A stretch of 64,000 nucleotides of DNA, from contig CM068830.1 of the NCBI GenBank assembly GCA_028554795.2, forward strand, positions 42,888,337 to 42,952,336. The letters run 5' to 3'. Shown one piece after another: positions 1 to 11,600 of the stretch (within the stretch, counting starts at the first letter, position 1; each line of letters opens with the position of its first letter). The notes under the pieces were generated by a model, which saw only the letters and a list, made by a program, of their open reading frames with translations, was not told the DNA's origin and ran no database searches. This stretch comes from Sinohyriopsis cumingii (Eukaryota > Mollusca > Bivalvia > Unionida > Unionidae). The position numbers and the translations under genes were made by a program.

Positions 1-1040
1 GGGGGAAGCATATTTTATCCCTTTGACCTGTATTTCATTCTCAGACAGATTAAAATGATTTAGTAGAGAACTTGAATAGGTTCTAGTATAAAGTTTTCAT
101 CTCTGTCCTCTCACTAAATACCTTATAACTATGTTTATAAACAATTACTGAAGGCTATTCAAGCAGATGTGTGTTACTCAGGAAGTGACCCCATCATAAA
201 CACATAAATTAACTGCTTGGACCCCTAATAAATAGTCTGAATGGCCAATACAAATTATAATTTTGTCTTCGTTTATTTTAAATGAAGGTCTCATTTTGAC
301 TACAAAGATATTTTCTCTGACAAAATGTGACAAAAATCCAACATTGGAGCTTTTATATGGTGTAGGAATATATACATGCTGATAACATTTAATGATTCCC
401 CAAAATATTATATATGTGCATTTTAGTTTTTTTTGTTTTTTTATTATATATTTTTAAAATTTTATTAAAATTTTTAAAATAAAAATTAATTTTTTACTTT
501 TAATTTCATTCTTATATTTTAAAAGTCAATATACATGACATATTAAAATTTCATGTGTCTATCATTATTAATAAAGATTTTATACCAATTTAAACTTTGC
601 TCCAATACTGCCTTGACAGGACATAGTACAACATAGCAGCATGTAAACAGAACACAGATTTCACTTCCTGATCATCACCAAGGCCTTATTACTCACTGTG
701 TACTGTCGCCAAAATACACACATACAACAACACCCTGAGCTCATATTATCAAGAATAATCAGTTACCTTAAAATCCCTACCAAAAATGCATAAATAAAAC
801 TCTTCTATCACCACCAAAATGAGAGAGGAAAAAATGTTCTAAAAATAGACTAGAACTACATTCGTGGGTACTGAACTGGAAGTATTAATTGTGATGTAAT
901 TCCAATTAGATGGTGGTATATAGCGCTGTAGATTAAATTATGTTCAAGTATGATCAGGGTTGGAATTTTGGAATGTCCAATAATAACTGAGAGGTGAAAA
1001 ATAAACTTAAAATTCAACCGACCAGTATTTTGCTGCAGAG
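1..1040. other. Non-coding, AT-rich, nothing recognised
   Basis: No exon-like frame, RNA gene or clear repeat was seen. The stretch at about 425-500 is almost pure A/T. It probably belongs to the intron upstream of the first visible exon, since that exon enters in phase from an acceptor. Confidence 0.5.
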
Positions 1041-1049
1041 TTCTGATTT

Positions 1050-1270
1050 TGTACAATATATACTTTCTGTGGAGTCCAGCTGCAAAGTGCGCTGACAAAG
1101 GCCTGCCTTCACATAATGTACCTTCAGATCTGGGTCTATACAGTTTGTATGGAGGAATCAGTATAACAAAACAAAATAGACTCTGATCTGCTGTTGTATT
1201 ATGCAATGGCAGATGAGTATTTATGTCTTTTACAGTTAAACTTGACATATAAGTGAGAACGTATGGTATC
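1050..1270. mobile_element. Degenerate copy of palindromic MITE family C
   Basis: It contains the family marks ccttcagatctgggtctata, tactgattcct-like centre and the terminal part gtcaaactt...tataagtgag, but is more diverged than the copies at 1614, 13912, 14993 and 21932. Confidence 0.45.
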
Positions 1271-1613
1271 TCATAATTTCATGAAGCAGTTGAAAAACAC
1301 TCTACCATATTCAAGCAACACTGGTTAATGGAGGCCAGGTTTGAAATAATGACATGAAATATGTTCTCAGACTACATCCTGTATTTTCTTGAAATTGTGC
1401 AGTCAATCATTAGTTTCTTGGAGTTTGTTTTCACTGCATGTCGTTCACTAACCATTCCCTGCTTATGACTCATCCCCACTTACGACATGCACACATGCAG
1501 GTTTGTACATAACAAAATCTTCTGCACAAGAATCTATATTACTTGTATGTAAAGATGCATGTATAAAATTCTTTGACATATCTGGATTTTTCATATATCT
1601 TCACTACTGTTTA

Positions 1614-1816
1614 TTTTTGCTTGTAAGTCAAACAACATACAGTAGCCCTTGATCTGCCATCGCAGAATGCACAGGCAGATCAGGGTCTACGTTGTCTGTT
1701 CTACTGATTACTTCTAGCACACTGCATAGACCCAGGTTTGCTGGTGCATTATTTGATAGTAGATCTGGGTCTATGCAGTTTGCAGTTTGACTCTTGTTAT
1801 AAGTGAGTATTTATGG
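1614..1816. mobile_element. Palindromic MITE, family C
   Basis: About 200 bp. The left end gcttgtaagtcaaac and right end gtttgactcttgttataag are inverted repeats. The middle holds two inverted copies of an agatc(a/t)gggtcta motif. Related copies lie at 13912-14125, 14993-15207 and 21932-22130. There is no coding capacity, so it would depend on an autonomous relative. Confidence 0.6.
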
Positions 1817-1825
1817 TACTTCCTT

Positions 1826-1905
1826 GTCAGCCATGGTAGCTTATTAGGTAGAGTATTAGACATGTAATCCAAGGGTTCTTGGTTCCATACTCACCCAGAC
1901 CAGCT
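1826..1905 (+). mobile_element. tRNA-like SINE head or tRNA relic
   Basis: The segment has an A-box-like tagcttattaggtagag, an anticodon-arm-like ttagacatgtaatccaag and a B-box-like ggttcttggttccatac. The acceptor stem does not pair well, so it is not a functional tRNA. It could be the 5' end of another SINE family. Confidence 0.35.
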
Positions 1906-2015
1906 GCCTCTATATATTCTTGTGAAAAGCAATTAGCTTCCATTTTCTTAGCATGATAAAAACCTTTATGGGTTAAAAGTGCTATTAAAAACCAACTAGA
2001 CATCTCTACTTCCAT

Positions 2016-2460
2016 TGAAAGTATGGCATTGATTCATGCCAACCTTACTGTGGCATATTTTATCTTCAAGAAAACATACATCAGGTAAAATAAAATTGTA
2101 TTGTATAACTTCCTTACCAAATGGTTTGCTTCAGCAAATGTTGGAAACAAGACTGTTAGTGTGCACTGTTTTTAGGCAAATATCTGATATCAACAGAGAA
2201 TTTCATTATCTAAGCTGTAACCAGGTACTGATGGATGGAAGCTGCCAGTTATTCAAAACATCACAGTTTTCTTCTGGGCAGCATAAATTGTGAGGAAATT
2301 TATATATTTCCCACATGTTAAATCTAAAAAGAAGACCAAGGTTGTTGACTACTTTATCATTTTTTTAAAGTCAGATGATACTTTGCTGTAAGATTAAGTC
2401 AGATGATACTTTGCAGTAAGATTAGTGTAGCATTTCTGTATGACTCTTAACAGAATTTGT
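2016..2460. other. Non-coding, short local duplication only
   Basis: An 85-codon open frame at 2036-2293 shows no family signal and no flanking splice consensus. A 31-bp direct duplication (gtcagatgatactttgc-) occurs near 2370-2420. Confidence 0.4.
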
Positions 2461-2468
2461 ACTACATA

Positions 2469-2469
<1 letters not shown>

Positions 2470-2502
<33 letters not shown>

Positions 2503-2808
2503 TTTGGATTTTTTAACATAGCTTTAACAATTTTTCAGTCATATTGCTGTGATGTCTGCAGTGTGGCAGTTTATAGTGATGTCTAGCACTGGGGCATCAT
2601 GCCACAGACATGTAGCATCATGTTCCACTCAGTCACATTATCCTGACACCAGACTGACCAGTCCTAACACTAGTCTGTAATGCTGAGTGCCTAGCGAGGC
2701 AGCTGCTGGTAGTATTTTTATAAGTCTTTAGTGTGTCTCAGCCAGGGTTCGAACCTGCGACATCCCGCATCCGAGGCAGATGCTCTTATAACTAGGTCAC
2801 TGGAGCAG
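2470..2808 (-). mobile_element. tRNA-derived SINE, family A, full length
   Basis: Read on the minus strand it starts with a tRNA-like head containing a B box (ggttcgaaccctgg), continues through a body with gctgcctcgct, gataatgtgactg and atgatgccccagtgctagac, and ends in an AATC(AC)n tail, here the (GT)n run at 2469-2500. Other copies lie at 9640, 10385, 33424, 37436, 47318, 47862, 54514/62611 and 56172/57069. Presumed pol III transcribed. Confidence 0.75.
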
Positions 2809-2959
2809 TATGCGCTACATAATGATACCATATTCCCTCATTATAATACTGCCATCGGAAGCCATTGAATATACTGCCTTATAGTAAGACCCCTTATAAT
2901 GGAGTACATTATACATATACTGTAGTTTCACTAGTATATAATGAAATGGGGTCCATTAT

Positions 2960-4795
2960 CATACATGACTTGTAACAGAAACAGTGTTATAATGAAGGAT
3001 CTTCTAACAGGAACTGTGTTATAAGGAAGGACCTTCTCAAAGGAACTGTGTTATAATGAAGGACCTTTCAACAGAAACAGTGTTATAAGGAAGGATCTTC
3101 TAACAGTAACTGTGTTATAAGGAAGGACCTTCTCAAAGAATCTGTGTTATAAGGAATGACCTTTTAACAGAAACAGTGTCATAATGAAGGATCTTCTAAC
3201 AGTAACTGTGTTATAAGGAAGGACCTTCTCAAAGGAACTGTGTTATAATGAAGGACCTTTTAACAGGGACAGTGTTATAATGAAGGACCTCACGGGAACT
3301 GTTAATATGAAGGGCCTTGCAGTAGGAATACTTATAATAAAGGTCCTTAGAACAGGAAAAGTGTTATAATGAAAAGCCTTATAACATGAATAGAGTTATA
3401 ATGAAGACCTTATAACAGGAACTATTATAATGAAGGGTCTTATAAGAGGAAAAGTTGTGAAGGGAAGGGCTTTATAGCAGGAAAACTGTTATAATGAAGG
3501 GCATTATAACATGAATTGTTATAATGAAGGGCCTTGTAACAGGAATATTGTTATAATGAAGGGCCTTACAACAGAAATGTTTATAATGAAGGGCCTTATA
3601 GCAGGAACAGTTGTAGTGAAGGTAAGGGCCTTATAACAGGAAAAGTGTTATAATGAAGGACCTTATAATGAACTGTCATAATAGACGGTCTTATAATAGG
3701 AACATTGTTATAATGAAGGGCCTTATAACAGGAACAGTGTTATAATGAAGGGCCTTATAATGAACTGTTATAATAGAAGGTCTTATTATAGGAACATTGT
3801 TATAATGAAGGGCCTTATAACAGGAACAGTGTTATAGTGAAGTTCCTTATAATGAACTGTTATAATAGAAGGTCTTATAATAGGAACATTGTTATAATGA
3901 AGGGCCTTATAACAGGAACAGTGTTATAATGAAGGTCCTTATAACTGGAACAGTATTATAATGAAGGGCTTTATAACAGGAACAGTGTTATAATGAAGGA
4001 CCTTATAATGAACTGTTATAATAGAAGGTCTTATAATAGGAACATTGTTATAATGAAGGGCCTTATAACAGGAACAGTGTTATAATGAAGGTCCTTATAA
4101 CTGGAACAGTATTATAATGAAGGGCCTTATAACAGGAACAGTGTTATAATGAAGGGCCTTATAACAGGAAGTGTTATAATGAAGGACCTTATAATGAACT
4201 GTTATAATAGAAGGTCTTATAATAGGAACATTATTATAATAAAGGGCCTTATAACAGGAACAGTGTTATAATGAAGGTCCTTATAACTGGAACAGTATTA
4301 TAATGAAGGGCCTTATAACTGGAACAGTGTTATAATGAAGGGCCTTATAACTGGAACATTGTTATAATGAAGGGCCTTATAACTGGAACATTGTTATGAT
4401 GAAGAGCCTTATAACTGGAACAGTATTATAATGAAGGGCCTTATAACAGAAGCCGTTGTAATGAAGTGTATTACAACATGAACAGTGTTATAATGAAGGG
4501 CATTATAACAAGAACAGTGTTACAATGAAGGGCCTTATAACAGGAACAGTATTATAATGAAGTGCCTTATAACAGGAACAGTGTTATAATGAATGGCCTT
4601 ATAACTGGAACAGTGTTATTATGAAGGGCCTTTTAACTGGAACAGTGTTATAATGAAGGGCCTTATAACAGGAACAGAGTAATAATCAAGGGCCTTATAA
4701 CAGGAACAGTGTTATAATGATGGGCCTTATAACAGGAAAATTATTATAATGAAGGGCCTTATAACAGGAAATGTTTTAATGAAAGGCATTATAAT
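2960..4795. repeat. Minisatellite, about 31-32 bp unit, TTATAA-rich
   Basis: About 60 imperfect copies of a unit built from gttataatgaagggcc and ttataacaggaacagt. Each unit holds two ttataa palindromes. Left-hand units (2960-3300) are more diverged (ctgtgttataaggaaggacc); a variant with ttataatgaactgttataat recurs every few units, a weak higher-order pattern. The array begins soon after the SINE head at 2808. Confidence 0.9.
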
Positions 4796-5120
4796 GAGGG
4801 AGTGCTGTGCACATTTTGAGAATCTTGAAAATAATTATTGTAATCATTCATGTCTTTGAAGCACTCCTGTTATTATTTCAAACTGAGTGCTACTAAATGG
4901 CATATATTCAAGGGTGAAAAAAATGATAATACCAAATCAAAGATTTTGTTGTTTTCATTACCTGCGAATTGATTATCAGATTTGTTTGGTAAATCCAAAC
5001 AAACGTTATGTTCATATAGAGACAGACTCATTCAGAGATTTAGTTACTATATCATTTTTATGGCTCCTGACAAATGTCAATGACTGAGGTTTTTTATAGC
5101 TGAAATAAATAAAACTTACT
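4796..5120. other. Non-coding spacer
   Basis: Unique AT-rich sequence; I see no exon, repeat or RNA gene. Confidence 0.4.
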
Positions 5121-5282
5121 GTGTTTGATCATGACCATAGAAGGAAATTTTTTAGTCACATTGTGTCCTTCAGTCTGGACCAATAAAAAATCCAGTTGTC
5201 TAAACTGATTTGTCATTGGTCCAGATTGAAGGCCTCTATGTGACTGAAAAACAGTTTGGCTCCATTGTCATGATCATCAGCT
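5121..5282. mobile_element. Near-perfect hairpin, likely foldback MITE
   Basis: The left arm (5121-5185, through agtcacattgtgtccttcag and tctggaccaat) and right arm (5216-5282, attggtccaga, ctatgtgactgaaaa, catgatcatc) are inverted copies of about 62 bp around a 30-bp loop. It ends 150 bp before the first exon's acceptor. No coding potential. Confidence 0.65.
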
Positions 5283-5314
5283 GCTAAGGTAGCTGGATGA
5301 AAGAAAAAATGGAG

Positions 5315-5431
5315 GACTGATATACTGCATGTCTTCTTTTCCTTGACTACAGATTGAGACGGTAAGTGACAAAATGAAAGAGAAAACGGAAGACTGATAT
5401 ATTGCATGTCTTTTTTTTTTCTTGACTACAG
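5315..5431 (+). promoter_or_regulatory. Duplicated 3' splice region, possible 9-nt microexon
   Basis: About 79 bp are tandemly duplicated: gactgatatactgcatgtct...cttgactacag occurs at both 5319-5352 and 5394-5431. After the upstream acceptor (AG at 5351-5352) comes attgagacg and then a perfect donor gtaagt at 5362. Positions 5353-5361 could therefore be a 9-nt in-phase microexon (Ile-Glu-Thr). Without that donor, translation from the upstream acceptor meets TGA at 5395. Use of either site is untested. Confidence 0.45.
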
Positions 5432-5656
5432 ATCGAGAAGCTAAGTGAAACAGAAGATGTTCACAGCATTCTAAAGAAGATTGTCCATGATTGTGATGAG
5501 ACCAGTCTAACATCCACCAAAAAGGCCCTTCAGCTTAGACTGGATCCATGGTCAGTCCAACGACTGTCCGAAATACTGGCAAGACTTAATCACTCCAAGC
5601 TCATTACAATGGCAACTGATACTGATGGGACCAAAAATGCCTCCTCTGCTACCTCG
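5432..5656 (+). CDS. JAKMIP-like gene, exon a (75 codons)
   Basis: The exon starts after a pyrimidine-rich acceptor (run of T, then cttgactacag) and ends at ACC TCG before gtgagt. It encodes 75 residues, IEKLSETEDVHSILKKIV through TDGTKNASSATS. The first 50 are predicted helical and rich in L, K and D; the tail is a polar linker. I do not recognise this part by family. It sits where JAKMIP has its mid-protein linker before the second coiled coil. A near copy of its acceptor lies 79 bp upstream, and its 3' end seeds the repeat array that follows. Confidence 0.72.
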
Positions 5657-8600
5657 GTGAGTGTTATATTTACTCCTCTGCTACCTTAGTGAGTTATATT
5701 TACTACTCAGCCACCTCAGTGAGTGTTATATTTAATCCTCTACTACCTCAGTGTTATATTTACTCCTCTGCCACCTTGGTGAGTGTGATATTTACTTATC
5801 TGCCACCTCAGTGAGTGTTATATTTAATCCTCTGCTACCCCAGTGAGTGTTATATTTACTCCTCTGCTACATTGTGAGTGTTATATTTACTCTTCTGCTA
5901 CCTCAGTGAATGTTATATTTACTCCTGCCACCTCAGTGAGTGTTATTTATTCTTCTGCTACCTTGTTGAGTGCTATATTTACTGTTCAGCCACCTCAGTG
6001 AGTGTTATATTTATTTCTCTGCCACCTCGGAGAGTGTTACACTTCTTACAAGGTCAAAGGCACGGAGACCTTCGCAAGAAAATCAGAAAGTTGAAAGCTG
6101 AAAATCTGTACACTGTTAATCCAACGAATTTCGTGAAATTCTGCAAAGAATGCATGATTTATATTGTACATAGTATGGTAATATTGTTTGTGGTGATAAT
6201 GAATATCAGGTTTGTAAACAGAATTTGACTTCTCCTGGCTTTTATCTGGCCCCTTTTGGGATCTTCAAAATCACTGCTGCATTTATTTCAGAAGTTGTTG
6301 TTGTTCTTGTTGTGAGGTTTAATGCCATTTTACAGCACACAATAGGCTATACATGGTGGCCAGTATTAATGGTGGAGGAAGAACGCAGGAAAAACCCAGG
6401 AAAAAACCACCGACCCACGATTTCAGAAGTAGTATGCAATGAAGAAAAATGGTAGACTTGTGTTCCAAATAAATTCTAGATAGGAATTGTTTACTCAAGC
6501 TTCAAGCATTAAAATCTCATCATGGAAGCCTCAAGTCATCAGAGGCTGATAGGTATATGAATATGGATTTACTGAGTAAATGGGAAACATCCATGGACAT
6601 TTGCAGCCCCTATTGTTTTCAAATTGACTCCACTTTTTGACCTGGTAGGGATCCAAGGGACCCACTTTTTTCATTCCTGGAATCATATGTATCAGAGTCT
6701 ATATCAGTCAATTTCAAAATTTTAATTAGTAGCTTCTTAATTTTAATTAATTAGCATCTAAACCATTATATTTTTTTATCTACATAAATTGAATGTGCTT
6801 TTATAGAAATGAAATTATTTGCCATATGTATTCTCAATTATGTCAAGGAACATCTGACTCATGCACATTTTTTCCAACTCTTCTCATTTGGGGGCTAGGA
6901 CCTGGATGACAATGTGTGTTGCCTTGGTACACTCATATGAAGATTTCTGTGCCATCTCCGAGTATGGTGGACACAAGTATTTCTTAAACTGTCATCTCTA
7001 ACAATTTTGTTTCCTCGGCCATTTCTTGCTCCCAATCCCCAACTTATCCTACTTTTTATAAAGATTCACCTGTCTGTCTGCAGTTCAGACCAAGTCTGCC
7101 TTAAATCACAGGCCAAAAAGTCTAAAATCCAGACACAAAATCCGATCCCATCCAACTGGCAAATTTTTAGTGTAAAAAAATCGGGTTTCTAAAGCTGTTT
7201 TTCCCACTGCATTTTGTTATGTGAAAGAAAGTCCAGATTATTTTTTGGTATCATTGTAGAGCTACATCTGTCTGCTCTTTTGTAATGATGCTACTTTGTT
7301 GTATTTTAAATGACCTTGACACTACAGAGCTTGGAAGTAGGGTACAGCCTCAGGCGGGATTGGGACTGAATGAGTTAAGAATTCTTAATCTGACTACCCA
7401 TCATGCATCATTGCACCAACTGTTGCCCAGGTGGAACAGCTCTAGTCCCAAGTACACTGGTTCTGGCTGGTTTCTGCAATGATGCACAATATATGACCCT
7501 CTGACACATTTTGTGTCTCCTGTGTCCTGTGTGTTTTATTCATGTTTATTTATGCTGTTATTATAGACACAACATTTGCACTGCTTTCCACTTAGTTCTA
7601 ATAAAGATTGATTTTGGCCCATGTATATGTTTGAGTTATGCACCCTTTTTGTAATGTGTGGACAGAAAACATAAAAATGCTGTTTGTTTCTTTTTTTCAA
7701 TTTGTTTTTAAAAATCTTTTAATTTTCAAAGTTTCAGCTAATGGTTTTGGGGTCGACAGCCTTTAAAATGATTTTTTTGTTGTCCTACATCTGGTTGAAT
7801 TACATGTATGCAGAATGAAAATTTCCTTTGGGTCCTGAATGGCCAGTTATTTACATGATTGTTTTGATTGCAACGTTTAGACTCATAACTTGAACTGTGC
7901 AACAACCTGGTGTCTAAATCCTTTCTTTAAACACACTTCTGCATAAATACACAGATGAATTTTATTACTTGATAAATGAATTCAAATGAAATGCTTGTCA
8001 GTAATTGCTTGCATGAGTTTATGCTTTCTTCTTTTTTTCAGTCCGGCTGCTCTGAAGAAGAGAGCAGCCAGAAATCTCAGATGAAAGTTGCTGAGCTGGA
8101 GTTGGCACTTAAAGCCTCAGTTTCACAGGACAGCTCTCAGCTGGTTAGTGTCATTACCCAACTCACTTCCTCTAGAAATTACTAACCAACAGAAAACCAT
8201 AATTTCTAATCCTTATGCAAAATAATGCTTTATTTATTTTATATCATTTTTACAAATACACAATTTACATACCCATTAATCGTGATCATGCTACGGAGGC
8301 AAAGTGGGAGGCTAAGTCATGGAAAAATACTTTGCCTTCTTCTATAAAAAAAAGTGAAAATGACTTTGCCCTGTTACGTTTTAGATGTTAACTAAGTGGT
8401 AGCAATTTATAGCTTTTGAGTTATAGTGTTGTAGCCCCAGGCAAAATCTATTGCATCCTTTTCAGATGTAAATATCTATTTTGTGCCAGCCAAATAAACT
8501 TGTGCACATTCACAGGCATGTATTTTAAAAGATGATTTATCATTAAAAAATAGTGTTTATTAATGGAATGTACAAGTATCATTGACAGGAAATACATTGA

Positions 8601-11600
8601 CACTCTCCCAAATATGGCCACATTTATGTTTTATTGTACACCTGTATTTGGTCATTGTACCAAGCCCTTCATATTTTCTTTCTCAACAATGGTTACTGGA
8701 AAGATTCTTTAAAAATCCCAGTGGTTTTTCTGGGACCGAATGCCTTATAAAATTTTCAAACGTTTTGACAAATATATCTGGAAGGTCTGCAGCATTGTTT
8801 TACCACCCCACCCTACCCCCACCCCCATCCCCCGCTGAAATTCAAGATCCCCAAAACTATTAAAACTGAAGATTTAGACTGAAATAAAATAGAGTGAGCC
8901 TATATTTAGCACTAACCTATAGAAGCAAATCTAGTATCCAGGTGTCTGACATTCCAATATTTTTTCATAAATTACTGATTGTGGTTCAGTGGCTGTGTGT
9001 ACGATTCACAACCAGATCAATGTTTTTTAAGAATTTTGCAATCAGATCAACCTTGGCTAGCATACAGGGTGAGTCCTTGTGCAAGGTGCTTTATTTCAAT
9101 CACTGCAGCACTATAAATAACTTATATATATTGCTGTGCCATACAACACCAAACCAAACAAGACCCTCCCCCCGTTTTTGCATACACAGAAATGAAACAT
9201 TCCTTTGATTTTAATCAATCTGATTATAATCAGATCTGCGCTATTCTACCAGAAGATTTGACAATGACAGCTTAGGGTCATGTTCTAGTGACCTCTGAAC
9301 TATCCCATGGAAATGCAGCTTTCAGAATTCTGAAATTGAATCAAATCATGTGGCACACATTGATGACCTTTAGCCATGCTGCTCATTCTGCCAAATGCTA
9401 AGATGTAAGACTTCATCTGATTGGCTGATAAAATTAGAGATTATGGTAATAACATAGGTCACAAGGACATGACCCCTACTAATATGCTGTCAGATCTTCA
9501 TGTGGGACGGTGGAGATGTGATTTTAATCAGATTGGATTTAACTAATGTGTATCCTTTCAATCATTTATACTCTACTAATCCAATGAGAGATTTATAATT
9601 ATGAGGCATTAAAACCAGGACTCATTGAGTCATAAAGAGCCCTAAAGTGTGTGTGTTTGCCTTAGATTTTTAACATAGCTTTGAAACATTTTCCGTCATA
9701 TTGCTATGATGTCTGCAGTGTGGCAGTTATAATGATGTCAGTGCACTGGGAGATCATGCTGCAGACATGTAGCATCATGTACCACCCAGTCATATTATCC
9801 TGACACTAACCTGTCAATGCTGAGTGCCAAGCGAGGCAGCTGCTAGTACCATTTTTATGTCTTTGGTATGACTCAGCTGGGATTTGAACCTGTGACCTCC
9901 TGAATGCAAGGTGGACACACTAACCACAAGGTGACTGGAACAGTCACAGTCCTAAAGAGATGAAATCATATTGAGAAAACTGATATTGTTTAAAAGAAAG
10001 AAAAGGAAAATTGGACTTACTGAATGGATCTACATTTCTGACTGCCATAAATTACATCATTATCACAGACATTTACTGAAGCTTAAAGCAAACCAATGAT
10101 AAATTCTTCATTCCACGAAGAACTTCATGATTAGAGACACCTTCTCATTCTGGATCTGTTGAAGTGGTTCCAAGTACATAGAAGTTCCCATTTTCAAATA
10201 TCCCATATACCTCGATAGTTATTATCATTTTTGTTATCACAAGGCTGCAGAAGCTATGTATTTCTAAATTTAGATTACTCATATATTTGAATATTCAACA
10301 TTTCTTACAGTAACGTATTCATTAGTAAAATTCTGAATTAGATATGAAGATACATTTATTGATTTGCTTTTGCTTCACAACTACTGCTCCAGTGGCCTAA
10401 GTGATTAGAGCATCCGCTTCCAATGCAGGAGTTCACGGATTCAAACCCAGGCCAAGTCACACCAAAAACTTATGAAAATGGTACTAGCAGCTGCCTCGCT
10501 TGGCAGTCAGCATTAAGAGGTTGGTATTAGGACTGGTCGGCCTGGTGTTAGGATAATGTGACTGGGTGAGACATGATGCCACATGTCTGCAGCATGATGC
10601 CCAAGTACTAGACATCACCATAAACTGTCACACTGTAGACATTGTAGCGATATGACTGAAAAATATTTTAAAAGTATGTTAAAAATGCCCAAAACACATG
10701 CATACACATTTCAAAACTTCTTATATTGGAGAATTAGATCTTTTGTAATTTTCTTGTCCAATTATTTAGTAGTCTCCTCAGAATGAAAATTTTAATGATA
10801 ACTGTTTTATATTTAGTAGTAGTTTCACTTCCCTACAGAATACAAATATATGTTTTGTAAATTTTCTATATTTTTTGTAAGATGAGAAATATTTTTGCAA
10901 TGTGTAGAAATCAGTGTGTGGTTTTGAAGTGGAATGTAATTAATGTCTACTTATTGTATCCTGAAATCAAATCATTTTAAAACACTAATAGAAATTTTCA
11001 CTGGATAAATAGAATGTCATGACCAAATCCTGAAATCAAATCATTTTAAAACAGTAATAGAAATTTTCACTGGATAAATAGAATGTCATGACCAAATCCT
11101 GAAATCAAATCATTTTAAAACAGTAATAGAAATTTTCACTGGATAAATAGAATGTCATGACCAAATCCTGAAATCAAATCATTTTAAAACACTAATAGAA
11201 ATTTTCACTGGATAAATAGAATGTCGTGATCAAATCCTGAAATCAAATCATTTTAAAACTGTAATAGAAATTTTCACTGGATAAATAGAATGTCATGACC
11301 AAATCCTGAAATCAGATCATTTTAAAACAGTAATAGAAATTTTCACTGGATAAATAGAATGTCGTGATCAAATCCTGAAATCAAATCATTTTAAAACAGT
11401 AATAGAAATTTTCACTGGATAAATAGAATGTCATGACCAAATCCTGAAATCAAATCATTTTAAAACAGTAATAGAAATTTTCACTGGATAAATAGAATGT
11501 CATGACCAAATCCTGAAATCAAATCATTTTAAAACAGTAATAGAAATTTTCACTGGATAAATAGAATGTTGTGATCAAATCCTGAAATCAAATCATTTTA

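Noticed and set aside
1826-1905. Functional tRNA gene
   Set aside because: A- and B-box-like words are present but the acceptor and D stems do not pair; a SINE head or relic is more likely.
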